A DNA stretch of 64,000 nt. Origin: Tetrahymena elliotti 4EA. Its lineage: Eukaryota > Ciliophora > Oligohymenophorea > Hymenostomatida > Tetrahymenidae. Made by a program: the position numbers and the translations under genes. This document shows positions 13,571 through 26,720 of this stretch, piece after piece. The DNA lies in the NCBI GenBank assembly GCA_000231825.2, contig JH720354.1, forward strand, positions 224,965-288,964. The letters are read 5' to 3'. How positions within the stretch are numbered: the stretch's first letter is position 1; each line of letters opens with the position of its first letter. The notes beneath the pieces were generated by a model that had not been told where the DNA came from, did no database searches, and saw nothing but the letters and a program-made list of their open reading frames with translations.

Positions 13571-14615
13571 AATAAATATATAATTAAATTTTATATAAGC
13601 ATAAATAGTCATATAAAATTTAATTAATACATTTGTAATAGATAATACTTTTATAAAAGTTTCATTCTTCCTTTCCATTTAAGAAAAAGAAAATTCGTGG
13701 CTTAAATAAATTCAAATAATTTATTCAAAAATAAAAAAATTAAAATAAGAAGTTAGATTTTTAAGATGAAATAGTTATTAAGTTGCTATCTATAAAATTA
13801 ACATATTTAAACAAACAAATAAAAATATTTCTTCAAAATATTTGATTGAATGAATGTAAGTAATAAATAAACATTGAGTTATTTTTTTTAATTAAATTTA
13901 GGCCTTTATTTCTCTATTTAATTTGAAATATTTTTTAAAATGCATTCTAAAATACAAATGAAAATATTATGCATGTCAAAAATATGGAAACCCTATATAA
14001 AAATTGAGGTCCTTTGATTTTCATAAAAAATAAATGATATGAATGAGAAAAATAATTTAAATTACAATTTTGAAAAAAATAGATCTGGCTGCTTTAAAAA
14101 TTTATCATTTTTATACAACAATAAATATTTATTAAATTTAATGAATCAAATAAGAATTTGTTATTTGTAAGTTTTTGTATTTAAATTGAATTATTTTAGA
14201 TTGAAGTATTTTAAAATAAAATCTTTCTTTTTATGAATTTGCGGAGAAATAATTAATAACTGTAAGTAATTCTTTATAAAAATTAATAAAAAAAGTTGAT
14301 TTTATTTCGTTAATTCAATCTAAAATATCTGCTTATTGTATTTTTTCTTCTAAAGTAAGAAATGAGTTGATTTATTTAAAATTCTAATATTTATTTTTGA
14401 ATATTTTAGCAATAATATTTAATGAGTTTTTTTGCACTAATTAATAAAAATAATTATTATTTTTTAGAATTTACTTAACAAACGAATTGATTGATTCTGA
14501 TTTGTTTAGCCGCTTAAACAAAAAATATTTAATTAATAATTACTTTTAAAATTAACAAATATCTTTTTTTGCATAATTTATTAATTAAAAAAAAATAATT
14601 AGTTAGCTAACGAAA
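13571..14615. other. Intergenic, AT-rich
   Basis: About 1 kb without a gene. The only notable item is GAAAATTCGTGGCT at 13689-13702, which is also found exactly at 7638-7651. Confidence 0.6.
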
Positions 14616-15936
14616 ATGAATGACAATTATGAGTTGCTTCCATTCAATAAGGATAGGGAGATTCTTTCATTCAATATTAATGAAGAAAAACAAATTAGGG
14701 AGTGTGAATACTGCTATTTTTATTTATACCACAGTGGTTAGAGTACCTCTCTCTTAGACTAAGAAAACCAAATTTTTTATTTGGAACATGAATAAGTTTA
14801 TTACGCTAGTTATGGCCATTTAGATTGTATTTATATTAAAGTAAAATTGATAAAAGTGCTTTAAGTTGTGGAAAAAGAGAGATATCAAATTTTAAATTTA
14901 CTAATAATGAATGAGGAAAAACAATTACAAGTACTCAATTTAATTAATTATGCTTGCAAATCTTTATAAGCTCTATCAAAAATGCTAATACTAGATTAGA
15001 CATATGCAATAACACTATAACTTATAAATGATGACTATGTATTTGAATTTAGGTACAAATATTTCTTTTTTTGTTATTTATTTTAATTAGATAATTATAT
15101 AAATAAGATAATATTCAGATGCAAAGACTATAAAAGGAATCTTAAGGCTTATTCATTAGCACCCATCTTAAAATTCAGTTGACATATAAGATTATCCAAA
15201 TTTGAAAATATAAAATATGCTTTAAATTTATGATGATTATTAAAATCGTATTGTGCATAAAGTATATAACGTTTTAGGAGTTTTAAAATATGTTTCTATA
15301 GAAAAACTGAATAATTTTGTGCCACCAGAGCAGAATGCAATAGCTTGTTTGCATTTGAATGATAGAAATTAGTAATTTTTCAAAGCAAAAGTATGGGGTA
15401 ATTATGAAGAATTTTGCAAATTAAAAATGAAATCTATTATGCTTTTGAAGAATTATAAAATAGATTATTAATATATGAATAATTAATATGGAGATTAGAG
15501 TTAAAATCCTTCCCCCTTTTCTAAAAAATAATTAGAAATTTAAATATAAAGTATTGGTTTTTCTAGATATGATATTAATCCTTCTTTCATATCTCCAGAT
15601 GATTAATAGTAGTTAGAATATATAAAAAATAAGACATTCTTTTCTTCTATCAGTGAATTAAATTAAATAAATGGATTTGCTGATGAAATAGTTATAACAG
15701 AAATGTTAATTGAGGTTGCTTACTTAGAATAATCTCCTTTAAAAATGACATTCCAAGATGTAAATTTTTAATCAATCACAGTCATTGTAGATAACAAAGA
15801 ATTAGAAGAAATTCTTAGGAAAGATAATCTTAATCAATATTCGACATGCTATTTTAATATTCACATTCGCACTAAAATAAATTTTGAGGCTAATGGTTAG
15901 TAGAGTATAGCTTTTTATCTTTAAAATTTAAATTGA
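14616..15936 (+). CDS. Probable OB-fold protein, two exons, 422 aa
   Basis: Exon 1 is 14616-15038. The intron is 15039-15090 (52 nt, GTATTT...AATTAG, phase 0) and exon 2 is 15091-15936, ending in TGA. The frame is open across the junction only with this donor; the nearby GTACAA donor breaks it. Residues about 75-145 show alternating hydrophobic strands with a central turn (VKLIKV...RYQILNLLIMNEE) that resemble a five-stranded OB fold. A second beta-rich part in the C-terminal half (KAKVWGNYEEF and following) may be another. OB-fold proteins bind single-stranded nucleic acid, as in the RPA, POT1 and telomerase-associated families. I infer such a role only weakly and cannot assign a family. No zinc ligands or membrane segments are visible. 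Confidence 0.65.
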
Positions 15937-17229
15937 TTTTAAACAAGTCAAATTTAAAGCTATTGAAAATTACTAAAATAATTGTTTTAAAAAGGTTTAT
16001 ATCTGTATAATCAGTTAATAATTTTATCAAATTTTTTTAATTTCTCTCCTTATATTTTATTAATTTTGATTGATATGATTAACTTAAATAACAACTAGTA
16101 ATTCAAAAAAATAGCATAAAAATAATTAATAAATAGATTTACAATAATGAAATATATAATTTAAATGTTTACATCCATTTCTTAAAATGCAATAATTCAT
16201 TCTTGAAAAAAGTTTACCTAGTAAAATTAAAATTAAGTAGCTATAAATTAATATAAATTTATTGAAATGTTCTTTAAACCTTTACTAATAATTTAAGTGA
16301 TTTTTTTATTGAATAATACCGAACAACAAATAAATATTTCAAAAGAGAAAAATAATTTCCAAACTAAAATAATTTTCCTTTAAACATTTTGTTTATGTTT
16401 TTATTTCACTCTTAATTTTCAATCAAAAAAGTTTTCTTGTTTCAGGATTTTTTATCAATTTTTTTAAGAAATAAAAAGAGATTAATATAGAATAGATAAA
16501 TTAAAAAAATAAATGTTAGATTTACTACAAAAGTTAATTTAAAAATCTTTAGAAATCTAAGAAGCAAATAAAAATAAATTTATCTTAAAACTTACCAAAT
16601 AAAATAAACAAATAATTTAAAAAGGGGCAAATAAATTTTTAATGCTTGAAATCATCTTTTATTTGAAGAGATTTAATTGCTAAATTTTGGCATCTAACTT
16701 GATCTAAATTGTATTACTTTATTTATTTTTTCAAATTTAATATCATTTGCAAGAAAGATTAGAAAATATTTTAAAGTTAAAGCGTGGATTACAAGTTATA
16801 AATTATAAAATAAATAAATAATATATAGTCTATTATGTTAGATTTTATGATTTGTTTCGAGGCTAGTTTATATATGAATATATGGTTATAATATACTAGA
16901 TAATAGATGTGAAATTCTAATTATTTGAGATATTATTATCATTATTATTATTATAATAGTATTTTTTTAATAGGAAATCATTAAAAAATTAAATCCATAT
17001 TGAGTGTATCCAAAACATAATGCTGTTGATGCAGTTAGCATTCATACTGTGTAAAGATTTAACATCATGAATAATTTTTCCTTATATTTGTTGGAAAGTC
17101 GAATTGATTGAGTATTCAGTCACAAATTAACCTGCTAATGCGCTAAATAGGAGGAGATAAAATGGTTAATATCCATTAGTATAAACCATTTTCCTCATAA
17201 AATATAAGAATGGATAGGGAACAACAAAA
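15937..17229. other. Intergenic, AT-rich
   Basis: About 1.3 kb with poly-A/T tracts and no coding or RNA signature that I can support. A slightly more G-rich patch at 17030-17200 leads into the broken LRR locus. Confidence 0.55.
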
Positions 17230-18494
17230 ATGGAAAGTATGATGAAAATGATAATAATTAAGATTCCATCGACAGATGTTTAGAAATTAAGAGAACTAGA
17301 GATATCTGATGAATCTTTTGAACTTAAACTTAACATATTAAATGTGAAGAAGAAAATAATTAATAACTAATACTGAAAATTTGAACAATAATATGATTTA
17401 ATTAAGTAGTTCTATTTATTCCAAAATAGATGAACAGAAAGATTTACAATAATTTGTAAACTCTTCTCTAACTAAGTATCTGGATACTGATTGATACTAA
17501 GACTGATCTACAATTAGTAATAAATTTTCACAGAAAAAATATTGACGATGAGAATATATAAAGCTATGTTAAGCTCTAGATAATTGCGCAAGTTATACAA
17601 ATCTCTCATCATTGACTTTAGACCAGAGATAATTTATTTGGGATATAAAGTGTATAAATTTTATGTTCTAGTTTAGCAAAATGTACTAATCTTTCAACAT
17701 TAAATATTTAATTAAATGAATGTCTAATTAAGTAAAAAGGATTATCAAGTTTAAGCATAGTCATTGAAAAATGCACTTATCTCTAAACTTTATAATTATT
17801 TATAAAGTATTCTGGAATAAAATAAATAGGTAGATTATGTTCTGCCTTATCTAAATGTCCTAGACTCTAAGTTTTGATACTTGATATTTACAAAAATGAA
17901 ATTAATGATTAAGGTATAACTACCCTAGGTAATGCTTTATCAAAGTGTTAAAATCTTGCATAACTAAAACTTTTACTTTCTCACAATAAAATTTCAGAAT
18001 GTGGTGCTTCGAATTTAGGTTATGCTTTGGCGAAATCTAGTAGTATATAGAACTCGAAACTTGATTTTCTTTATAATAAAATTGGTGGGCTGGGAGCATC
18101 TTATTTAGTTTCTCATTTAGGAAATTGCTTTCAATTAACTACTTTGACCCTTAAATTAATTGAATGTTAGATCAGTGATTTGGGTGCTACTTCTTTAGGA
18201 TAGGCTCTAGCACTCAATACTAGATTAAAAAATTTGAAACTTGATCTTAGTTAAAATCAGATTTTATATTAAAGTCTATTAGATTTAGCTTCTACTTTAG
18301 CAAAATATTCTAATCTAAACACTTTAACACTAATTTTTAGTTAGAACTATAAATTAGATTATTATAATGTATATAAATAGGATTAGCAAATGTCAATATA
18401 TGATATTAAATACAAAATTCTTAAAATGAAGAGATTAGTTGCTTATTTTGATTTTAAAGAATATGATTATTCTGAAGATCATTTTTATGAATGA
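17230..18494 (+). pseudogene. Leucine-rich-repeat gene, frameshifted
   Basis: From 17616 to the TGA at 18492-18494 there are about 292 open codons of leucine-rich repeats of roughly 28-30 residues (for example ISDLGATSLGQALALNTRLK), a pattern known from large ciliate LRR families. This frame has no ATG near its start. Homologous LRR sequence continues upstream in other frames: CASYTNLSSLTL just before 17616 reads in a different frame, and the stretch NIDDENIQSY before it is shifted again. The first ATG ORF (17230-17376) ends after 48 codons. At least two frameshifts plus in-frame TGAs at 17374 and 17613 make an intact product unlikely. Introns could remove some lesions, but no GT...AG pair restored the repeat register. 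LRR proteins of this type are taken to bind other proteins. Confidence 0.7.
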
Positions 18495-19432
18495 TAATTT
18501 TTAACTGTCATTTATTTTTATTACATTTGATAATTCTTATATATTTTAGAATATAACCCTCCTCACACATTTATTCATAATATTAAAATATTCCAAATAG
18601 TAAACAAAATAAATTATAAAATGTGTATTATCATTAATCCCTTTTTAATATGAGCTGGTCAGGTTTTATAATAATTTGAGAAAATCTTATGATAAATATT
18701 TTTATTTTATATTTTCTTAATTTAATCTTATACAAAAAGATATTTAAGGTTATTCATTTAAAGAAGTATTTTTATTTTCACTTTGTAAGCACAATTTCTT
18801 CATTTGAATAGATATTTTATTAAAAATAAAACCAAAATCACTATTTAATTTAAATTAAAGATTGTTTCTTTCTACAAAAACTATTCTTTTCGAAGGTAAT
18901 AACTTTTTAATTTTACCAATAGAGAAGTACAATTATTTGATTGGAAAAAAATAGGAGTTATCAATATGAACACTATTTGATATTTAAGATAGTAACTTAA
19001 TTAAGTTTTGAGTAAAGATTAAATTTTTTGGTTGGCTTTTAGAATGAAATTTGTTGTAATAGCAAAAGAATATGTGGTTGTTGTTAAATTAATGATTGTA
19101 AAATTTATTAAGAAAGACTCATGCAGTAAATATTCATAGGAAGGAAAGAAAGCATATGTAATCAAATTATAAAAATTTACTTATTTTATAGGTAAATAGA
19201 TTGAAATCTTTTTTTCTATACAAAATATAAGAAGGATACATTTTTAATTTTCTTCAGATAATGTTCACAATATTATTATTGGCTGATTTAGTGATTTATA
19301 AATTAATTGATTTTTCGCTAACAAATTAAAATTTGAAGTAAATAAGTATTTACAAGTTCAGATAAGGAGAGAAGGAAACAAATACAATTTCTTTAATAAA
19401 AGCATACATTAAATTATAAAAAGTAGATTAAA
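18495..19432. other. Intergenic, AT-rich
   Basis: About 0.9 kb between the broken LRR gene and the coiled-coil gene. No ORF, RNA or repeat of note was seen. Confidence 0.6.
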
Positions 19433-22400
19433 ATGATAGGGAAAGATGACAACTTAGATTCTGTAATTGAAACTTATTTTATTTTTATTAGTTTAATTAA
19501 GAGTTCATCTTACTTATTTGAGACCATATATTTATGTTTGCTAAATATTATTATCATATTTACAGCTAAAGAAGTAGGTTAAGGCCTTAGAAAAATAGTT
19601 AGCAGACTAAGAAAGAAAAGCAGCTATGAATGATAAGAAGGCATAAAAGGAGGTATCAAAATATAAATTAGATGCTGAGAAAGAGAAAATTGAAAAAGAG
19701 TCTTTAATCAAAGAAAGGTCTGAATTGGAAGATAAGGTTAGGAAGCTCAACATAGAATTGAACAAAAGCAGCAAAGATAAGAAATCAGATGAAAATTAGA
19801 ATGTCATTAATAATTTAAAAAAGGAGATTGAAAAACTTAATTTAATGAAACCTTCTCCAGAAATGTTGGCTACTTTAGAAATGTCTGAGGCACCAACCTA
19901 CCAAGTAGATTATTCAATTGATGATTATCATGTGAAAAGTCATTAACCAATAATTGTATTTTGTAAACAAATAGGAGTTATTTAGGAATTTTTTGAATCT
20001 TTAGAAAGACAATAAAAAGTAAGAAGAGGAGATTGAATAGCTTAAGAAAGGAGCGATAGACTCAATAGTAGAAAAAACCAATGAAATTTAACAAAAAATA
20101 AAATAGATTGAAGAGTTATAGGAATTAAATCAAAGTCTAGAAAGAAGTTTAAAAGATAGCGATTACGAGAATTAGTAATTGAGAGATCAATTAAAGTCAT
20201 TTTAATCAGATAATAATGTAACTAAGACTTTCAATTTACTCTCTTCAAAAAATTTTATTTAATCCTTTTTTTTAGAAAGCTGAATTGTTAGAAGAAGAAC
20301 TTAAATAGACCAAGGCTCTTATTTAATAGAAAGATGAATAACTTGAGAATTTGAGACAGGAAATTGAGAAATAGCAACAAAAATTCTAGGACTAATTAAC
20401 TTAAGAATAAAGCTTAAAAGAAGAAGCAATTATTGAAAAAGAGAGAGAAGTTATTAAAATTTATGAAGAAAAAATGCATGAAATTGATAGTTAATTCAGA
20501 AATAATGAAAAAGAGTTGCTTTAAGAGCTTCGTTAATGTGAGGAAAAGCTAAAAAATGCTGAACTCTAAGCCTAATCTCTTGAAGAAGAGAAGTAGTCTA
20601 TATCAAAAGGGTAGAAGACATAATCAGATAAAATAGAATTAAAATATTAGCAAAAAATTAAAGAATTGGAAACACAAATGGATGAAACTTAATCTTATCA
20701 TGAAAAAATTCTTTCTACTACTAAGCAATAATATGAAAATATGATTGTACAGCAAGAGTAATCTATGTAAAAGCAAATTGATGATTTGAGTGAGCAAATA
20801 GAGCATTTATAAAAGTAAAATAGCAACTAAGAGGGTAAATCATAGGAGGCTAATGAGGCTATCAAAGCTAAGGAAGATTAACTTAAGAAAATTTAAGATT
20901 AGGTAATTCAAAAGCAGGAAGAACTTGATGCTAAAATACAAGAATACGAAGCATAAATTTTTGAATCAAATAAGAATCACAAAGAAGAGAACAGCTAATT
21001 GCAAGCAGAAATAGATCGTCTTAAGATTTATGAAGAAAAATTCGTATTTTATTTCAATGAAATAATATTAAATGAACTTTATTTTTGATTTTTTTTTTTT
21101 AAACATGTTTTAAAATATAAAAGCATCAAAAGAAGTAAGCTGCAGATAGCTTCAATTAAGAATTAAAGAAGATGATAAGAGACAGAAGAAGTAGCTCCAG
21201 TTTTTCTATGAACTCAGATTCTGATGAACACATTGATGTTAAGGCTGAATTTGAGAAGATTAGAGGTGAATTTGAAAAAGTAGAGTAACTTAATGAAAAA
21301 TATGAGCAAGAAATAGCAGAAAAGAATGAAGAAATTAATGCTTTTAGTGAGATTATCTCTGAAAAGGAAAAATAAATTTAGGAGAAATCAAATATGGTTA
21401 TTTAGTAATAAAAGGAGATTGATTAATAAAAGGCTGAGATTGAAGCTTAAGCAAATAAAATAAAAGAAAAAGATGCTAGCATTGAGAATTTGAATGCCTA
21501 AATTAAAAGTGCAACCTCTTCTCTCACTGAGTAAAGTGATAAGCAAATACTAGAGTTGACTGAAAAAAGCAAGACTGAAATATCTTAACTTTAAGAAACT
21601 ATTTCAGCAAAATAGCAAGAAATAAAATAATTAAATACAAAAAATACAGAGTTGCAATAATAAAATTAAAATATTTAAAAAGCTCTTGAGCATAACAAAC
21701 TTGAAATTGAATAGCTTTAAAAGAAAGAATAAAATTTACAGCAATAAATCAATCACTTAAAGCAATTAATTGAATCTTCAGAAGCCTAGCTCTAGGAAAA
21801 AAATGAATAGCTCACTTAAGAAAAAAATTAAAATAAAAGTCTCAAAGAGTAAGTAATTAATGAGAAATCTTCTCAAAGCTAACTTTCTGATGAAATAGCT
21901 TCATTAACTGGTAAAATCACTTTCCAATTTCAAAAATAAATAAATAAATAAATAATTAATAGTTCAATTTTTTAATTTATTAAAATTTCAATACAGATTT
22001 GTAATTTAAAATTTTTATTTTATGATTTTTTAGCTTAAAGCTGTGATATGGAACAAAAAATAAAGGAAATGACTGTGAAGGAATAGCAATTATTTGCAGA
22101 AAGCAAAGAATTAAGAACCAAGTTATCTAACTTAGAGACTAAGATTTAATAATCTGAAGAAGCTTTGACTAAAAAAAATGAATCCTTAGAAAAAATAAAA
22201 CAAGAAAAGAAATAAATGCAAAGTGAGATTGAAGGACTCAAAGGAGAGATAAGTTAATTTAAGTAAAACATAGAAAAGCAAAAGCAAGAAATTTAAGAAA
22301 AGTAAGAGCAAGCTAATCGCTTCTAATAACAATTAGAATCCTAAAAATCCTCAGAAAATGAAATGAAATCAAATTTGAATAAACAAATCTAGGCTTTATA

Positions 22401-22881
22401 ATTAAATTTATCAAAGGAAGAGGCTATAATTAAGTAAAACGAGATTCATATTGCTCAACTTAAAGAAAAAGTAGCATAAAAGGATGAAGAAATTAAATAA
22501 ATACAAAAGTAAATGCTATAAAATGAAGGTGGTGATAGCAAATAAATTGAAATTTTTGAAAAACAATTGGAAGAAAAAGAGAACTAAATAACTTAACTCT
22601 AAGATTAAATTTAAGATATGAATTTGGAATAAGAGTAAGTTGTTTATGAGTTAAAAAAATAAATTAATGCCTTGAATGTTGAAGTTAAATAACTAAATCT
22701 TAAGATTAATTCTAGCGAAGAATTGTTCTAATAAGAAAAGAGCCAACTTTAATCTGAGTTAGAATATGCAGAAAGTGCTGCAATTGAGGCTAAAATGAAT
22801 TTTGCTGAAGTGGCTTGTGAAAGAGATTACTATGAGTGCTGCTACAAGAATTTATGCAAAGAATATGAAATTAATATCTGA
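19433..22881 (+). CDS. Long coiled-coil protein, six exons, about 994 aa
   Basis: Exons: 19433-19462, 19566-19904, 20005-20217, 20276-21043, 21124-21910 and 22034-22881. Introns of 58-123 nt are GT...AG and all phases agree (four phase 0, the last phase 1). The coding sequence totals 995 codons including TGA. Almost the whole protein is heptad-like Glu/Lys/Gln/Leu-rich sequence with very many TAA/TAG Gln codons. There is a short Ser-rich break (RRSSSSFSMNSDSDE) around the start of exon 5 and a Cys/Tyr-rich C-terminal end (YYECCYKNLC). Such proteins are usually cytoskeletal, basal-body or vesicle-tethering scaffolds; nothing here chooses between these. Exon 1 encodes only ten residues, so the start is the least certain part. 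The 80-nt intron 4 uses an AAAAG acceptor. Confidence 0.8.
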
Positions 22882-25800
22882 AAAGAAGATTTTTGATAAT
22901 TTCCTAATATTTCTAAATTTATCTCAATAATTATCCTAAAAATATCTATTTAATTTCTTAAAGATTGAGTACTCATTTCTATTTTTGTAAAATCAATTAA
23001 ATTATTTGTCATTTGTTTTTTCCTATTGAATCTTTAAAAATGCCATAGGCAATTAAGAAAACGACTTATTTTAAAAGGTTGAAATAATTTTTCTAAAGAG
23101 AAATAAAATCAATTAAAAAATTTTATATTGAATTTTATTTTGGGAAAAAAGAAAAAATAATCAATTAATTGTTCGATTTTCAGGAAGTTTTTATCTTAAA
23201 ATATTATGAATAAAAGAAATTTGAAAAATAATCGAGCTTTTTATTAGCCTTCTTTTTTTCTTCTAAATTTTCTTTTACTTCTCTAAATTTATTTTGATGT
23301 CATGTGTAATCAATCTAAATATTTTATTTCCAAAAGTTAAAAATCTCCACACATTTTTTATCAAACAAAAAGAATTTCATATTTTCTAGCAAGTAAAGTA
23401 AGAACATTTGAACATATGAATTGAACTAAATTAAAGATATTTTTCTTCTCAAAAATGCAATTTCATCTTGAACATCAAGTAGATCAAATAATTAATCTAT
23501 TAAAAAACTTATAAATAGTATCAAAATCTTAAATTTGTTCTATGGTAAATTAAGCATTATTTCTAACACCATATCTAAATATGTGAGAATCTTTAAATAA
23601 AAATGAAAAAATAATGTACTCAGTAAACTAATATTATCTAAATTCATTTCAGATTTTTATTTATTGATTTTTTAAGATTTTTTTAAATGAATACTCGATA
23701 AGAATTAGTACTTTAAATTAAAAATCTGAAAGTCTCTAATTTTTTTATTTATTTATTGATTTCAATCTAATTCTGAATGAATTGAAGACCTTTTTTTACC
23801 AATCAATCCTTTTTCATTTAAGCTTAAAATAATATAAGTCATTTAATAAGTACCAAAAACTTATAGAAGATATGTAGACTTGTATTTAATATTACGTTTT
23901 TATTTTGGATGAAGATTTATTTTCTTATTATCTTTGAGATTTAAAAAAGAAAATAATAGCTATTACGTTATATATGTTAAATATAAATAAAATAATATTC
24001 TTATCCCATCTTAACGAGTATATTTATCTGCTTAAATTATTGATTATTCATATAAATAATTTGATAAAATTTAGATTTGCTTTTTAACTTAAAAAAATGG
24101 AGACCTTTGTTATATAAATAATTAATTTAATGCAAGCCTATATATTCAAGGTAAATAAGTTGATTTGCAATAAAGGTCTCTATTCACAATATTTGGAAGA
24201 ATTAAAAAGATAAATTAATTGTAAATTTTCAAATATTTAGTAATCAATTCCTAAAATCCCCCCCTTATCTTATTTTTTTTAATGTGTTAAATAAGGTTTC
24301 ATTCATCATTATGAAAAAGATTTTTTAATAAAAATTTATGGGGTAGGTGATTAATTAGGTAAATAAATCTAATTGTAAGTTTCAAATTTAAACAATAAAA
24401 ATCCTTCTTTTATTAAGAAGTTACAAGATTAATTAATACACTAATTTTATGAAACTGTAAATTAGAAAATAAAAAAAAGTTTCAATTTTTTACTTTTGTA
24501 TTAATTTTATTACAAAGTTTAAACAAAAAAAACTAATTAATATTTGGGGTCAATCAAATTTTAATTTCTTATTGCAAATATCTTAAGCAAATATTCTCTT
24601 TGTATTTTATTTCTTTTTTCAACTAAGATAGATAGATATAGAGTATTTATGGCAAATTTAAGTCGACTTACTATTTCATTTGAAAAATTGATCAAAACGA
24701 AAAGGAAGAAAAATATAGACTTTTTAGATTAATGACTAATAATATCCTTTGAATAAAGTCTATGTATCATTTACAAATAACTTGAGTCATTTTATTCAAG
24801 TATTTTAATTTTTTTTATTGAAACACTTTCATTTTCGAAAAAAAATTCCTTGATTCAAATCCAACTCAAGCGCTCGCTCAGATCAATTTATCTTTTTTTC
24901 TTCATGTAAAAATTAGTGTATTTTCTGAGGGAAAAATACAATAGATTTTATAGACTTTTGTATATTAACAAGATTTTATTAAATAATTTTCAAGATATAT
25001 TAACAGTAAGGTTGAAATGCAAAAAAGATAAAATATGAAAAATGTGTATTTTAAAATAACTAAAAGAAGAGGTGAACATAGTGTTTAACTTTTTTTTTGA
25101 GTTTTAGATAACATTTTTGCAACTTCTATTGACGAATATTTTTATTAATATATATATGAAGATATCTATCTATACACTTCTGTCACATTCTGCTATAGAT
25201 AATTTATATAACACTCACATTTTTTTCATTTTCAGATGAATTTTTTAATAGATATTTTAAGATCGTAATAGCTTGTATTGTCGAATAAGAAACATGAATC
25301 TTGATTTTGTAAAAATTGTAATTTTGATGTATCATTTATTAACTATTATTTTCTACTTGTAAATAAATTAATAGATGTTCATTTTGTATTCATGAGGCTG
25401 GCTTTTGATTTTGATTTTGGAAGCAACATTTTAATAGACAAATTAAATATTAAAATCAAAGTGAAAGTCAAAGTTATAGAAAAAATAGGGAGAATATGGT
25501 TAAAAGAAAACGATTTCAGCATACTAATAATTTTTTTAATTGAAAGTGAGTAATGACTTTTATTTTAGTTATTTATAATAGATGTAATAAATATTTGCCA
25601 TGTAAATTTTGGAGAAATTTAAACTGGGTTGATTATTAACTTTTTTTGAAAAAACAAACTGATACCAAATAAATTGCAGTTGGCAGCAGTGTTATATAAA
25701 AAATTTATTTACTGAAGACTTAAAATATGTGTAGTTTTTTTAAACCAATTAAAATGAATATGTACAAATAGATAGGTAAATAAATACTAAATTTACATTA

Positions 25801-26081
25801 AATTAGTTAGACTTTAGTTTATTACATTAAATAAGTATGTTTTTTATTAAATGTAGTAGTGTTATTTATTATAGAATGTTTGGTTAGTTTCTTTATATAT
25901 ATTTATATATATAGACTGATTGATTATTAATTTGTATTTTGAAAGAAGTATTTGGGTGTAATTAAGTAATATGCAAATTATTAGGGAATGAGAGAGCGAG
26001 TGAGGAGAAAATCGCTTATAAAGTTTTAATAAATTTAAATAAATTGATTGATTGATTTAATCATAAATGTATTTATCATGA
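22882..26081. other. Intergenic, AT-rich
   Basis: About 3.2 kb, mostly noncoding by appearance. It includes a possible hairpin at 24100-24180 and short GATT/GATA microsatellites. Some minus-strand frames are free of TGA for long distances because C is rare on the plus strand, but their translations are low-complexity and not protein-like. Confidence 0.55.
24100..24180. repeat. Spaced 9-bp inverted repeat
   Basis: GAGACCTTT at 24100-24108 is complementary to AAAGGTCTC at 24172-24180, with a 63-nt spacer. The arms are unusually G+C-rich for this intergenic region, so a small structured RNA or a protein-binding site is possible. No pol III box or known RNA family was recognised. Confidence 0.35.
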
Positions 26082-26531
26082 ATGATTTTTATTACTGTTT
26101 CAATGAGAACACTTATATATTTGATTGTTTATTTCAAAGAGGAATTGATTTTTATCAGCAGATTGTATCTAAGGAACGTTAATAAGGTTTTTGTCATGGA
26201 AGCGGAAATATTTTATTTCGTTATTGATTAAAATGGGCAAGCCATTAAAGCTTGATCCTTAAAAGAACTTAACATTCTTAATTTTAAGATTTAAGGAAAG
26301 AAGCTATATTTTTTATTAAGAGTTATTGGTTGGAGATTTAAGAGAGTCTTATTTTAAAATTTCATAAATGTTCTTGGAATCGCAGCAAAATCTTTTGTCT
26401 TCATAATACCAAAAGTCAATGATTTGATCTTAGTTGATTAAAATATCTTCTTTTGCTATCTTCTGACTATTTGTAAAAAATTGATTAAAAATTAGGATAA
26501 TGAAGATTATTATTAAAGAAATGTTAATTGA
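26082..26531 (+). pseudogene. Short ORF interrupted by one in-frame TGA
   Basis: One frame is open from ATG 26082 (a second ATG lies at 26196) to TGA 26529-26531, except for a single TGA at 26253-26255. Both sides look protein-like: upstream FYFVIDQNGQAIKA, downstream ELNILNFKIQGKKLYFL and RVIGWRFKRV followed by hydrophobic stretches. The region is less AT-rich than its flanks. Without the internal TGA it would encode about 149 residues. I do not recognise the family. The TGA may be a nonsense mutation in a decayed gene or a selenocysteine codon, or the whole ORF may be chance. It lies about 190 nt beyond the 3' end of the convergent minus-strand B-box-like gene. Confidence 0.35.
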
Positions 26532-26720
26532 ATTGTATTAATTAATAAAGAGATATTCTCTGATTGTAATGAATTTTCAAAATATTTTTATTAAAGAGTT
26601 AAGCGCTCTAACAAAATTAATTTTTTTCTATCTAAATTGTCTTGATATTACAAAAGGATAAATCAAATTTTTACTAAAAGCCAAAGAGATTTCTCTTTCT
26701 TAATTAAAAGAAGTTTTCTT

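Noticed and set aside
25700..26404. Long TGA-free minus-strand frame starting at 26404
   Set aside because: Its translation degenerates into low-complexity sequence derived from GATT and TA repeats, and the plus strand has a better candidate at 26082-26531.
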